Source of the DNA: Ottelia alismoides
Lineage: Eukaryota > Streptophyta > Magnoliopsida > Alismatales > Hydrocharitaceae
DNA length: 64,000 bases
Reading direction: 5' to 3'
Assembly: GCA_037367405.1 (NCBI GenBank)
Contig: JAZKJV010010130.1
Span: 992,001 to 1,056,000 of the forward strand
The notes below the pieces were generated by a model. That model was not told the origin of the DNA, ran no database searches, and saw only the letters and a program-made list of their open reading frames with translations. Numbering within the stretch: position 1 is the first letter of the stretch; every line of letters begins with the position of its first letter. The position numbers and the translations under genes were made by a program. This document shows positions 22,632 to 35,719 of the stretch, one piece after another.

Positions 22632-23033
22632 GGGAGCTGGGAGCCTACACCCAGGGGTGTAGGTAACTACCTACACCCGGCCTTCTTTTTCATGATTTTG
22701 AGTTTTTTTGAATGAAAACATAGGGGGATATTTTTTTAATATATTGAGAGGAATATGTATTTCAAGTTTCATGCAAAACAAACATTCCTAACATGTTCAT
22801 CTAGAAGGTACCATTTTCAGCAATTTTCAGCAATTCTGATACCATTAAAATTTGACGGTCTTGATTAAGATGATAGTAGTCTCGAATTAAGTTAAATTTT
22901 GAATGACACCATGGTGATATATAGTGATCTAATTCCCCAAAAGTTTCATTTCAAAAAAATCAAAAAACAAAAAGAAAAAATGAGGCGGGTGTAGGTAGTT
23001 ACCTACACCCTTGGGTGTAGGCTCCCTTTTCCC
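22632..23033. mobile_element. 402-bp Mutator-like MITE with 9-bp target duplication
   Basis: The two ends are inverted copies over nearly 50 bp: GGGAGCTGGGAGCCTACACC on the left, GGGAAAAGGGAGCCTACACC reversed on the right, then GGGTGTAGGTA and on to ACACCCG. It is flanked by perfect 9-bp direct repeats ATGTATATA (22623-22631 and 23034-23042), the duplication length typical of Mutator-like elements. Each end contains its own 11-bp hairpin (22655-22665 with 22668-22678; 22987-22997 with 23000-23010). It has no coding capacity, so it is non-autonomous. It sits inside an LTR and is therefore younger than that LTR. Confidence 0.9.
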
Positions 23034-23460
23034 ATGTATATATACACAAATCTTATATCTTTCAATGAAAGAGAAATATACAAAAAATAGAAAATATAAA
23101 AAGGAAATACAAAATTATAAAACAAAAATAAAATAATATATATATAAACTCTAAAAAAGCACAAAAAAGATATATATATTTGTCTGATAAATGACATGGT
23201 TGTAAATAAATAACCATTGGCTACCTGATTTGCTCTCTATGGTTCGACCTCTACACATGCTTACAACTATTTACATTTGATGTGGAGTTATAATAAATTT
23301 TAACTCCACATTTTTGATACTTAATTGCTTGATTCGTATTGTGGGTTAATTGCTTAACAACCAGGGTTTTTATTAGGGGTCGTTTCGACGGCTGTTGGTC
23401 CACCTTGTGGATTGACAAAGACCTCTATGAAGAACCCTTGTTATCATACAGCTTGACATG

Positions 23461-24240
23461 TTTTAGAAAATCATTTGTAAATATTTTGAAAACCTATATT
23501 TATGTGACAATGTTTGTAAAAAAAATTCAAAATTCTTTTCTAAAGATAATGGTGTGTGGTAATTAATCGAACTCTTGTAATTTATCATAAAATAAAATAA
23601 AAAAAGAGTACTAAATCTATTTTGTCTCTTCAGACTCGTTGAGTATTAGATTCCCAAGAGATTGTGATGGTTTACTGAACCATCTTGTCCTTAGCATATA
23701 TAAGGTTGCCTTATTTTAGAGTCTTTCAGAGTTCAACTTGGAGGAAAGTTTCGATTTCAATTCTTTATTTTCGAAGATAAAGTCGTCAAAAGTTCATTGA
23801 AAAGAGTGATGTCGATCAAGGAAGATGATTTATTAATAGAGGAATTAGATATGGAGGTACCGACACATTTTCTTGAGGATATTCAGTTCTTTAATTATCA
23901 TCCTTCTTGTAAGTTGGGTCATCCTTGTATGTCTAGTTTTTCTCTTTTAAGGAAAACCAAGAAGCCTATTGCATGATCAAAGGGTTTGATTTGTCTTCCT
24001 ATGATTTCGAAATTTTTTGTGGCTTCCCACATAGACATGGCATCATTTTTGAGGAAGAATGGCATCATTTTAGGAGATTCAGATTTCAAGTCGATGAGGA
24101 TCTTTCCTTTTCAAATTCTGAAGTGTTCTCTCTAAGGAAGAAACAAATAAAGAATAAGGCAACATGTGATTTCAAACCTTGAAAATGAAATCTTGATTTT
24201 TAAGGAGCTGAAGTTCATAGTTTTTTGTTGGGTATCCTAG
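23461..24240 (+). other. Unrecognised stretch with short degenerate ORFs
   Basis: Two small ORFs are present: 23809-23976 (MSIKEDDLLIEELDMEVPTH..., 55 aa, then one stop and a further open stretch to about 24137) and 23973-24182 in another frame. The first is acidic, without a domain I can name. Its place before a gypsy 3' noncoding zone would fit the extra region between pol and LTR in Athila-type elements, but that is a guess. Confidence 0.3.
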
Positions 24241-25641
24241 TGATGTTCTTAGTGTTGTCTCGATGTTGTTGTGTTAAGGGTACCCATTCTTTTGTTCTTG
24301 TCTTAATAGAGTTAATAATTCCTTGATTCTTTTGTAAATAACTAACTTGATAACTTATTAATTAATATCTCTCCCTGACATTTTCACAATGCAAACAATG
24401 TGTGAGATGTTCTTTAACACTTGGTTTAAGACGTTGAGAGATTTAAAGTTAACTTTTCTTAATCATTAGGGTCTTGGACTTAAAAATTCAAACTTTTCTA
24501 GTTAGAATATATGTGTACTATATTGCATTCTTAATCTCCTTTAAAGAATTTTATTATCATTCACATGCACGGTTGCATTCATGATTGAGATGAGCCGATG
24601 TATCACTGAGGAGATTAGTATTTGAGGCTTAAATTTGGACTTGATTTCTATGATGCTCGAGAATGGGATAAAATTAATGCTGGCTTCATGAAACCTGAGT
24701 GTTAGCATCTTAGCCAGTATGGAACATGGTTCTAATACTATCTCTTGACTTTGACCTAAAGTGCTAAGGTCTGATGACATGTAATTAATAAGTTGATCAG
24801 TATGCACCAATCCTTGGTAAAAGTTGTGGAGCTAGCCGAAAGGAAGGGAAGTTCCCTCTCAACACAAAAATGAAATGATGAAAAGTTCATTACATTACAA
24901 TGCTACATCATATGATCTTATATTGATGGCGAGTGCTCCTGACCTTTTATGTGTCTAATTGGACCAAATCTTAGGCTTTTTTGAGTCAGGCTAGTATATA
25001 AAAAGGGATCCGCATCGTTAGCTCCACAAGTCTGGGTGCAAGTATATTCGATAATTTAAAAAGACACACTCCGTTGTATTCCAAGGAAAACAAGTGCATA
25101 CGGCTCAATATCTTTTGATGGACGCATTGATTGGCAAATAAAAATATATAATTGTGTTGAATATTAGAACTTGAAAGAAGACCTTATTCCAAAGAGAGGA
25201 AGAGAAAAGAATGACACAACCTATTTTCCTCTACTATCTTGCCTTCGATCTACACCTTTTAGTTCTAACAAACTAAAGAGACGGTGGAATGAAGAAAGAC
25301 TAGATTTATTCCCTGGAGTTCAGGGTTGGAGTCTAAGGAGAGCTTTTCAGATTGGAGTTCTTAGTGATTTCGAGAGTCTACTCTTATGAGTGCAGACAAT
25401 GCTAAGTCATACTTCTTAGATATATGTACAATGAGAGTCTGACAATTAGAGGAGTTGAATTCCTTTATATTAACATGTGGATCAAAATAGAGTATTAGGA
25501 TTTCTAAAGAAAGTGTTCTAGGTCAAATCAAGCCTTGTATACTCACACACACACATGTTAGAGATCTCATTAATTAAGCTAACTCTATAATTTATTCTTT
25601 ATTTATTAGCTCAAGGACGAACTTAGATTAAGTATAGGGGT
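24241..25641 (+). mobile_element. 3' noncoding zone of a plus-strand gypsy element
   Basis: No gene. Parallel text at 9060-9688 and, reversed, at 46870-47830 (for example GATAGTACAAGAACCATG against the reverse of the part near 24720) shows it is a family 3' zone. It ends in GATTAAGTATAGGGG (25627-25640) before the LTR start. The 72-codon ORF at 25171-25389 is in this zone and unsupported. Confidence 0.65.
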
Positions 25642-28450
25642 TGATAAATCTCAGATTTATCTACGTTATTTTAAAATATAATCTCTCTAACTTAAACTAT
25701 TCACTAAGATTCATTGACTATTAACACTAATAAAAAAATCTTTGTGTTGTAAATACTTGAGCCTAATTAATATATATTATATATCCCTATTATTGTTCTA
25801 TTCTTTTATGTATTAATTTATCAGTAAAAATCAAATGAAAATAAGAATAATATTGTGTACAATTAATTCTACATAAAATATAAAACAAACCCCCCAAAAA
25901 AATAATAACAAAAGAAAACAAAATAAAAATATTTTATATAATTTTAGCATTTATATAAATTTTATCTATGTATATATGACCTTATTTCTCGTGACTTCTA
26001 CACAAAAGTTGTATATCTCATCGAGATCTACAATTTCCATGTTTTGAGTTTTCTCCAGTCCTTTTTTCTTCTATTTATTTTTTATTTATTTCATATATAT
26101 TCATTTCTCTTGATTTCAATTCGGCCATGTGGCACAACCATGGCCGCCCACGTGGCTACTTCTCGTTGCTCGATATGCCCACTCCTACGCCGTCTGATCT
26201 TGATCAGACAGTCATTGCATTGCCTTCAACATCTCGACTCCACCCCCTTAAAGCGACGCGAGATGCCAACTGTCCAACATCTCTGATTTTTGCCAACCTC
26301 CACCTACATCCTCTTCCTTTGAAACTGCCACCTACTTGATCTCCTTTCATCCCTATTCTTCGCATAATCTCCAAGTCCATCATCTCCCTCTCTCCTAATC
26401 GGTGGTGGTTGTCGAAACCACCACCATCGTCACTAACTGTAAAACAACCTCCACCTCAAACCAAGCCTTCACCCGTTTATAACTGCTATCCAGACATTCA
26501 ATGAGGATTCTCCGATCTTTCCCCCTCCTTCTATAATGGAGAGTGTGAAAGAGATTGAGTGAAGAAAGAGATAATCTCTGACAAGATCTTTGGCCAAAGT
26601 AGGTCGCATTTTAGCTACTTCCATGGCTGATCGAGCTCAGACATGTGGCCCGGATCCTGTAGCGAAGACCAACAAAGCTTTTAAGCTTCATTTCAGGCAT
26701 GCATCGTTCTTCAATTTCTTCATTGTTCATCTCATCTTCCAAGTAAATTCTCATTATTTTATTTTCGTTGTTGGTTCGCCCATTTTTCTAAGATAATTTG
26801 CTTGATTAAATCCTAATTTGACTGCACCAACATCATTGCAACCCACTACATATTCACACGTGATCCTATCAATATTGAATTCATTTCTCCACGACTGTTT
26901 CCATTGTGATCCATTCCAGTCTTGCTTCAACCTGGAACTCACTTAGGTTTTACATCCTTCACCCCATTAGATCCCTCAATTTCACCTCACAAAACCCTCA
27001 AATCGTTCGCCTCTGCTTTGGGTATCTGCTACTAACACTTGCAGGTTTGAAGAGCTTCAATGGCCCGAAGTGAGACCTTTTCCATTCAATATTTTCTCCT
27101 CCGATTAGCAGACGTTGATAGGAGTATCTACTTGCCACCAGAGCCTCATCGTATTACTATCATCTTCGTTAGGCCCTCAGTGACGTTTTGGGTGCTCCAA
27201 CATATACGAGGAGCACAAGAAGAGTTCCCTCTCACTCGTCGAAGACCAGCCTGAGATTCACCGCTTGTGAAGGAGTAAATGAACTGAAGAGTAGCAGGAA
27301 CTGTTGATCTCCCCCATTTGGTCAAGATTCAACGATCTAGATCAAGCCACGTAGCTGGTCTGAAGCATCGTTTCAATCCTTAGGGTTAAGAGTCAAGCAT
27401 GTCCCGGAACCTGCAACATACTTACATGTGTTATCTGAGCCAGTCCCCAAGCTTGTTTCCGATCCTATCATGTTACGTGCTAGGCTCACGTGAAGTGGAC
27501 CATTTTCAGTAGCAATATCGTTGTTTTCAAAAATTGCAGATAAGATCTCCCACTTTTGTAATATTTACAATTTAGCTACGCAACTTATTTTAATTACATT
27601 TCAACCCTTCTGCTTTTGTGACATTGACGCATTAGCCCCCATAGCTTGTTTTAATTGCATTTTAGTCTAGTTTGTTCTTATTGAAATAGAAAATTATTAT
27701 TTTTATTACAAAAATTTCCCTAGATTAAACATTCAATATCTTTTTTTATAGCTATGTTTCGAGTGATTTTTGTCTCGTTGAAAGCTATTTTGATGATCTA
27801 TATTTTGAAATTATTTATTGGAAGTTTTGGTTTAGGAATCAATTTTAAATTTTTCCATTTCCTGTGTGCTTTAAATGGTATTTGAGTTAAATTGAAAAAG
27901 TACAGGTATTGAGGTATTGAAATTGATATGTAATATAAATCTTTAAGTGACTTTACTTGAATTATCTTCGATAAAACAATTAAGTCATTAATTGATTAAA
28001 TTGCTCCGTAATTAATTAAGTGTAAAATATATCATAGAATTAATTATTGTTGAATGCTTCCGAGACTTAAATTATCGCTTTTCCACTTCATGTTTTAAAC
28101 CATTAAATTCAAGAAAGGGAATTTCTTCAATTAATACAAGTTTTCTGTTGAGTTTTTTATTTATGTTGTGATTGTCATAATTGTTTGCTTGTGCGTCTTT
28201 GTCTTCATTAAATATAAGCTGCACAAAAAATGTTTTAAAAATCTATATCTTTTGTGTCTTGTGCAATATCTCATTATGACTAAACTATAAATCCCTCTTC
28301 TAAATATTTTACATTTAAATTGATTCATTGAATTGCTCGTGCCCCCGTGTTCGACCATGGACTTCCCAGGTTTATAAATTCAAGCCGAGTCCTCCTCACG
28401 GAGACCTTAGACTCAGTTCTGCACGATTCGATAAGAATCCATATTACAAT
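25642..28450 (+). mobile_element. Long gypsy LTR (plus strand)
   Basis: It starts TGATAAATC with an 8-bp hairpin (25643-25650 with 25654-25661). It shares with the 9689 LTR the segment CTCATCGAGATCTACAA followed by CATGTTTTGAGTTT (about 26007-26053) and the later TTCGACC motif (28350-28356). The centre at 26.1-27.5 kb is C-rich. No gene is supported. The end is somewhere near 28.4-28.5 kb, where gypsy pol text begins in a new context. Confidence 0.6.
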
Positions 28451-28535
28451 GAGTGCTTATTAAGATATGTATTTAGAGAGTCATCACTCACCTAGACTGA
28501 GTGCTTAAGAGATGTTGTCAGGTAAACCTTATGCT

Positions 28536-30156
28536 CTCATTGGAAAAATGTCACTTTATGATCACTGAAGGAATTGTGCTAGGTCAAGTCATTTCCAAGT
28601 GAGGCATGGAAAAATCGACCTGACCATGGCGGATGTTATCACCAAACTTGACCCATCATAAATTGTGAAGAATGTGATGTCTTTTTTGGGTCATGTCATA
28701 TTTTATAGATGATTCATCCAATGCCATCTAGATACCCTGACCACTTACTGAACTACTAAGTAAATATGATGATTTTATTTTTAATGACAAAATACTCCTA
28801 GCCGTCAATCAATTCAAAGATCTAGTTACTCAAGCGCATGTTCTACATCAACCTAATTAATCTCTCCCATTCGAGATCATGATGGTAGCATCAGACTTTG
28901 CCATTGGGTTTGTACTTGGGCATCGTACGAAGGATTAATGTTTGCAATTCACTATTCTAGCAAAACATCAGATGAGGCCCAAAGGAATTACATTGTAATA
29001 GAGAAAGAATTGTTGGCCATTGTATTCGCCCTTGAGAAGTTTACATCTCACCTTCTTGGATCAAAGGTAATTATTTATACTGACCACTCTACTATCATAT
29101 ACTTAAAGCAAAAGAAGGATGTCAAATCACATCTGCTCCATTGGATCATTCTACTCCAGGAATTTGATTTGGAAATAAGGGATAACCCTGGAGTAAAAAT
29201 GTGGTAGCAGATCATTTATCGAGAATTGAATGCCCAACTATTCCCTCGGGTTATACACAAATCATATACACATTTTTAGATGAGTCGATCTTTAGTGTCA
29301 CATTTCTGAGGTATCCACAAATCTTATACACAAATCATATACACAAATCATATACACATTTTTAGATGAGTCGATCTTTAGTGTCATATTTTTAGATGAG
29401 TTCGATCATATGCTGATATTGTGAACTATCTCATTTCTGAGGTAGGCCCACAAGGTTGGACCAAAGTCGAGAAGGACAAGTTTTTTTCCGTCTCCATTTC
29501 TACCAGTGGGAAGATATGTACATTTTCAAAAACGGTGTGGATTGTATCTGAAGATGGTGGATTCATCAGGAGGACTACACGAGTGTCCTCGAGCACTATC
29601 ATTAGTTCGAAGTAGGTTGACACTATTCTGGAAATCAGATGACAACTAAAGTACTACATTGTGGCCTCTAGTGGACTACACTATTCAAGGTTGTCGCATC
29701 ATATGTGAAAGGTTGCACTTATTTTCAGAAATTGGGTGGGACCATTGATCCCAACGACTTGGTGCCTCCCAAGTTCATTCAGATTTCTGATGATTTTCAT
29801 TCTTAAGGCATTGACTTTACAGGCTCATTTCCAAACAGTTAGGGATTCGAATACACCCTTCTCACCATCGATTATGTGAGTTGTTGGGTGGAAGCTATCC
29901 CCACCCGAGCCTATGATAGTCGTACTGTTTGTAGCTTTCTTAAGGAAAATATTATCTCATGGTTAGAAATTCCTAAAATCTTGATTTCAGATGGGGAAGT
30001 CATATTGTGAATAAAGAAGTCATAAAGGGTATGGAATTAACCATCGTATCGCCTCTCCTTACAACCCACAATGAAATGGCTTGACTAAATTATCTAATAG
30101 GCATACCAATACTATATTGCAGAAGCTTGTACGACCTGATAGGAAGAACTGATCTA
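28536..30156 (+). pseudogene. Degenerate gypsy pol (end of RT, RNase H, start of integrase)
   Basis: The end of RT is readable from about 28536 (KCHFMITEGIVLGQVIS-like). RNase H is open at 28938-29207 with IHYSSKT, EKELLAIVFAL and YTDHST; TDAS upstream has decayed to ASDFAIG-like text. The frame is then lost at the VADHLSRIE site (about 29204). A 46-bp direct repeat (29255-29300, 29341-29386) is inserted in the linker. Zinc-finger and integrase-core remnants (DFTGSFPN-like, DYVSCWVEAIPTRA-like near 29870-29910) follow with many stops. The sequence ends abruptly at 30156, where an LTR begins. Confidence 0.8.
29255..29386 (+). repeat. 46-bp direct repeat in the RNase H-integrase linker
   Basis: 29255-29300 and 29341-29386 are identical (start ACACAAATCATATACACA), 86 bp apart, with extra short ACAAATCATAT copies between. 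This is a local duplication in a dead pol. Confidence 0.9.
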
Positions 30157-32620
30157 TGTTGGACATGCGAGGCCATGGCGAGCCATTATGCAATAAATAT
30201 TATTACAAATGTCATTCCCTTCTCTGAAATGATGAATAACTAATTTGCATAAGAGGTCCCTTAGTACAATGAGTGTTATGTATCATGGCCATCTTAATGA
30301 TCATACAACTGTTGATTCAGTTGTTGAATCGTAGAGGCTGGTGCTTGGATAAATATATAAAAAGTTAGATTGAGGACTCATCAAGCACTGTCAAATGATT
30401 ATTAAGAGAGGAATCCAACCTAAGTAGGAGATGGCAATCCTTTATCTAAAGGATGATATCTAAACGACATCTTGATGATGGTCCTCTACATAGGAATAGA
30501 GATTCAGAGGTGTTAGATAAGTTAGGTCAAAGAGTTGACTTAACGAGATTGAGATAACCAAAGACATATGCCGTATGTTGTCATGATATATGCACGCATC
30601 CTCTGATCGGAGACAAATGTCTTACTATATATTTGAATATGTACATTTAGTTGACCAATATGTTGATGACCTAATCAAGGTCTATACACCGACACGGTAC
30701 TGTGCATACAAGGGGATATAAGTAATACGGTCTCTCAAAGGGATCGTACATGTTCACTTATTGAATTTGAAGACATGTGCTCACTCATGAGATAGTGGGA
30801 AGAATCAAATTCCATGCACAGTCATATCGCTTTGGAAGCTTCACTGAATTTGTAGGTTTGAAATTTACTTTTGGAAAGTAAATAATCAATACCTGGGTAT
30901 GATATATGCTTTTGGAATGTATATGATCAATATCGACTCCCAATGATCAAATGAGAACCTTCGTGATAATCCTTTAAGGATATAGTCTAAATAGATCTAA
31001 AATTTCGGGTTTGTTCTTGGTCTTCTAGTATGCGCGATGTAAAAGTATTAGGGATACCTAAGGGAGATGTAATAAAAAAATGATTGTATAACCATGTTGC
31101 TTCCATTCCTAGGGAGTGATGAAATGGGTCTGGATTTTAGTGACTCCTCTTGGTAGATAAGTGATCTATTCTTGGCCCAAATGTTGGACATTGATCTGAA
31201 TGTAATTCAGATGCAATAAGAAGATTAGATTTGCCATCTAGATTTAATCAAGCATCTATGATAGGTCCGCAAGATCTAGATGTGAGATGTGATCTCAATA
31301 TCAATGTCATTATACGAGGAAATACAATAACCCTGTCCTTATCTCCAAGTATCTACGGAGAAAGCGCATTATTTTTGAAAGAGTTCAAGAATAATTCCAT
31401 TGTTGAATTATATCCAAGCATTGAGAAATGGATAATTAAATGTGAATCAATTATCATGAATAAAGTGAATTTGATTCATATTATTTGAATGCATGGGAAT
31501 GATGATCCAATATAATTAAATGTGATTTAATTATTATGGATATGAATAATGTTGATAGAACTATCTAAGTATCCATATATATATATATTATAAATGTGAT
31601 TTATAATGTATAGAGAGAGACTATTGTGATTTATATTTGTTGTTTAACTGTTGATGTGAATTGGATTCACATTGAATAGTTAATTGAAAATATAATTTAC
31701 ATTCTGTTTTGGGGTGTGAATGTGATTCACATATTTACAATGGTATGATTGCAATATTTACAAGATAATTATGAATTATTTTTGTGAGATATTTTACAAC
31801 AAGTGTTGCTATAAATCTTGGATATTTCATGAGATAATGTAATCTCATGAGATAATAAGGAGATTGCCACCTTCCATCCTAAGATGGTGTACTGTCACCA
31901 ACTTCCATTAGGAGTGGGTGTTCGCCGCCTCCTTTTTAGGGATGAGGAAATATCCTCCTCATTCATCTCCTAGATAAGTTGATTTAATTTGGAATTAATT
32001 TATATTTATTTATCCATATATATTAATTTAAATTAAATTAATCGGTCTTGTGTTTTTACAACAAAATCAGGGCCTTTGAAAGAAACACAAATCAATCTCA
32101 TCCATTGATTTTGTGTTGTCCATTGATTGGGATCCATGGACTCCTAAAAGCCTATATAAGAATAGGAAACCTTGCTCTTTAGGTTACAACTTCAATATCT
32201 CTCTCTCTCATTCTTACGCCATCTCTCTCTCTCCCTCCCTTGATTGGTCGTCCACTCCATCCCTAGAGAGATGGTCGCCGCTGTTGACGCATCGCTGTTG
32301 TGTTGCCGCATCGACAACTCTTGGATCTCCATCTTCTTTGGTGCACCTCTCTCATGAAGAAGATGTTCAATCTCATGAGACGAGATCAGGAGATCATTGC
32401 TTGGATCAATGACTTGGATTGCTAGAAGCACATAACTCATCTCCATGCTTAAAGTGTCTCCTCCAACAGATTGGACATGGGATACGAGGTCTCTTCTTTT
32501 AGAGACTCGATCACCACCACGCTTCAAGAGGTAATCCTAATACGTGTTTGTGTTCTAGATGAAACGATCTGAGAAGTGTTCTTGGATCATGTGGTTTCAT
32601 TTTTAGATTTTTCTTTATTG
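30157..32620 (+). mobile_element. LTR, Ty1/copia-type (copy 1)
   Basis: It starts TGTTGGACATGCGAGG and aligns by eye along its length with 43041-45582, including GTCTATACACCGAC, AGAAAGCGCATT and the end AAGTGTTCTTGGATCATGTG. A TATATAAG box is at 32152. The copia assignment rests on copy 2, which is preceded by AGTGGGAGAT. This copy is set into a gypsy integrase sequence at 30156. No primer-binding site follows it and the right edge is blurred. Short ORFs (85-111 codons) inside are not conserved. Confidence 0.65.
32151..32158 (+). promoter_or_regulatory. TATA box in LTR copy 1
   Basis: CTATATAAG sits in the same place as CTATATAAAA at about 45097 in the second LTR copy, followed by a CT-rich (TCTC repeat) leader. 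Confidence 0.5.
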
Positions 32621-32622
32621 CT

Positions 32623-35600
32623 AAAAAACTCAGAAAATTAATGTAAAAATATTTTTGGCTTTTTAAGTTTTTAAAGTGTTTTTGATAATTTTATGGGGTT
32701 TTTCTGATGATTTGATAAAAATCAAATAGTGGATACAACTACAACAGTGCACAGTCAAGATTAAATTGCAAACTAAAATACTTAAGATGCCCTAAAATCC
32801 TGGGGACAATTTTATGATAAAATAGAGATAAAATGCTACAGATAAAAACTGAAATGAGATTTTTTTTAATTTTTCTTGAATTTTATATGATTTTTATAAG
32901 TTTTTAGGTCTTTTTCAATTTTTAGGGTTTTTAAAGATAATTTTTAAACCAAATTGCTACTGTATATGAAGCACATAAAAACATAATAATGTGAATTTTT
33001 GTAGAATTTTAAGGCAATTCTCGATTTTTTTATGGATTTTCAAAAATAGATAGGACACTTTTTATAGGTTTTTATTTTTCAAAAAGATAAATGCGATGAA
33101 GTGAATCCACAAAAATTACCATAAATACTACATGGCAACAGGAGTAAATAGGAAATTTTGGGGATTTTTTGGGATTAATTTGATAATTATTAAATTAGAG
33201 GTAGGCAGATTACAGGAACCTACATGTAATTAAAACAAAGCTTTGTGCCAAACAGTAACACCAACAAAAGTACAGGGCTTCAAATGCAAAATGTCCAAGC
33301 AATCATGCGAACAACACATGAATCAAGCTCGTAGGGGTATAAATGCAAATACTAGAAACTTAGCATTCGAGTCATAACAACATAAAAGTTCAGACTACTT
33401 CTGCAAATAACCCAAAATAGCACGTGTCGGAGCACATGAGTTCACACAGGCTGAACTAAAGTACAAATCTCAGAAAATACGAGGGATAAATTGTAAAATG
33501 CATGTACTACAACTTTTATTTACCGGACAAATTAGCAAAACATAAAAGTGCGAGGATAAAAGAGAAATCTACATAGAGACATGTGGCACACGTGGGAGGG
33601 GTCGCTATCCTACGGCTCTGATCCTTCCGTATAGCATATCTGACGTCTCTGATCCGGTCGGCTACGTACGTGTCAGATTGCACCAGAGAGTTTGATCCAA
33701 CGGCGGAAAGGTTGCAGCTATCGGATGGACGTGATGAAATCTTGAAGCAAGGAGGGCATCCAACGGCAGGTAGAGGATCTAGAAGAACAACCCCTGGAGC
33801 GAACTTCAATCGACCAATGGAGGCGATCCATTACTCCGATCAAGTCGCCCAAGGATCCTAGAGTGTCGTAAGGTGCTCCACTTCTAGTGGATGGCTCCGA
33901 TGGAGGTGACAACGGTCGGATTGGGCTGGTGGTGGAGGACCTCCTAGAGATACTCCGCTTGAGCAGCAATGGCTCCAAAATGATATCAAGTGCACTTGTG
34001 TACTTCCAAAAGGAAGAGAGGGCTCAGGGGTATGCTCCGACCCAGGTTTTTACTAAAAAGGATAAGGGAACTGGTAGTGAATGGTGATCGACCTTTGACG
34101 AAGGCGTGGGAAGGAAGTCTAAGCCTAATCTTGACCCGATGGTCGAGTCTCAAGGTGGTTGGGTTGCGTGGGAAGGTGCAGAGTGAGTGATAGCGTAAAT
34201 CAAAGCGGACAAATGTAGGGAACAGGGCTCCGACCAGTTAGTCGGAGCAGGTGGACGTCGGTGGAGGTGGAATGACAAGATGAAGTGAAACGAGATATGC
34301 GGTGGATATAGGTGGTACCTGAAGCTACTTATGTGCTCAGCAAGGTCAGTCGGAGGTGGAGAATCAGGTCTTGGCCTCGACTCGACTCCGGCTGGCCGGG
34401 AGGCTTCACACGACGGAGAGGTCCAGCCACGTCAAGCTACGAGCCTCCATGCAACTCCCTAATGATCCTAAGACGGTCTTCCGATGGTTGTCACATCACA
34501 AAAGATGGGTAGGGAAGAAATGGGACGCGAGGGATGAGTTGTGGTGCTAGGAGGCGGAAGAAAAGGTTTTATAAGCACCTCGGGGGTCCAGAAAGATTGG
34601 CATGGATCACGAAACCCTAAGGAGATTCGGATTATCCAAAGGACCCGTGAGAATCTCGAGTATATGAGGAATCTCAGGTCCGGACCTCGAGGAAAGAGGA
34701 GCTCAGAATCAGGCGGGAAAAATAGGAGAAGAAGCTCCAGCAAAGAGGCTTCGACCCGCCCCGAGCAAGGGGGGGCGTTGACTGGAGTCAACAAACCCTC
34801 TTGGAGCAATCAGAAAATTCGACTGTACAAAGAACTTGAAAATTCAATAAAAAACAGTAAATGCATTTAAAATAAAAAGTGTATAAAATAAAAAAATGTT
34901 TATTATTTTTCAAGGTATTTTTCTTTGATTTTTAATTATTTTTATGAAAAATAAATTAATGTATATACACTATATAGTGTTATGTACAAGTATAATATAC
35001 CTATGTATTTGTACAAGTATTTTTATTATTTTATTTTTACATAAATACCCTTATTTTTTTATTTTATTTATTTACAACCTATTTTTAGGAGTAGAAATTA
35101 ATTTTTATTTTATTTTTATACCTTAACAAGGGTATATAATAAATAGAGGGTGTAATATATACAAGTATATTTTATACAATGCATGGATGATTTTATTTTT
35201 ATTTTTATTTAATTTTTCCGATTTTTATTTTATTTTTATATTATTTATAGTAATATATAAAAGGGAGTTAAAATAGTAATTTAATTTTATTTTGTCAAAA
35301 ATAGGTATGTATAAATATATGTACTATGCACAACACAAAGTGAACCCTATCACTCTCTACTTATTTTATTTTCCGACCAGGTCAAGGCATAACCTTCTCT
35401 TGGGATTTAGGTCACTCTGTATTTATTCTAAATACATTATTCTTTTTCTTTTCCTTTATTCTTTTATTTTTGCCAAAAATGCATGCTAAATATGCAATAT
35501 TAACTCTAGCATGCAGATTGTTAAATTATTGTATTTACAAGAATTTACATGATGCTTACCAAGAAAAAGAGCTAAAATAAAAGAATAAAGAGTGAGAATC
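32623..35600 (-). mobile_element. LTR-like block in minus orientation, gypsy-type
   Basis: AT-rich text with repeated TTTTTAG/AAAATT words (32623-33200) passes into a GC-rich centre (33500-34800) and back to AT-rich (34860-35560). This is the same profile as the minus LTRs at 5408-8965 and 62.4-64 kb. CACGTG-containing words occur at about 33421 and 33591. ORFs of 60-113 codons occur on both strands in the GC-rich part without any domain. Assignment to a retroelement LTR is by profile only. Confidence 0.4.
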
Positions 35601-35719
35601 AGGGATTCATCACTGACCGGGAGAGGGACACGAGAAGGGGCATCTCTGGAGCTCTACCTGAGGAGTCTTCAGAGGTCGAGGAGGAGAGGCAACATATTCT
35701 TGAGCCCCGTCAGCACCAT

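Larger units (their letters stand above)
19242..23460 (+). mobile_element. Long gypsy LTR (plus strand) with nested MITE
   Basis: It starts TGATGAATC. Its parts in order are AT-rich U3 to about 20500; TATAAATA at 20717; a splice-donor-like CAGGTATAAG at 20899; a GC-richer centre with TCTTCCCTGTTCTTC (about 21455); CACGTG pairs near 21811-21832; the nested 402-bp MITE at 22632-23033; TTCGACC at 23243-23249; and GTGGGTTAATTGC near 23341. The same order is seen at 51.6-54.5 kb and, truncated, at 49.95-51.54 kb. There is no primer-binding site after it, so it is a 3' or solo LTR, or the junction is lost. The right edge is approximate. Confidence 0.65.
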
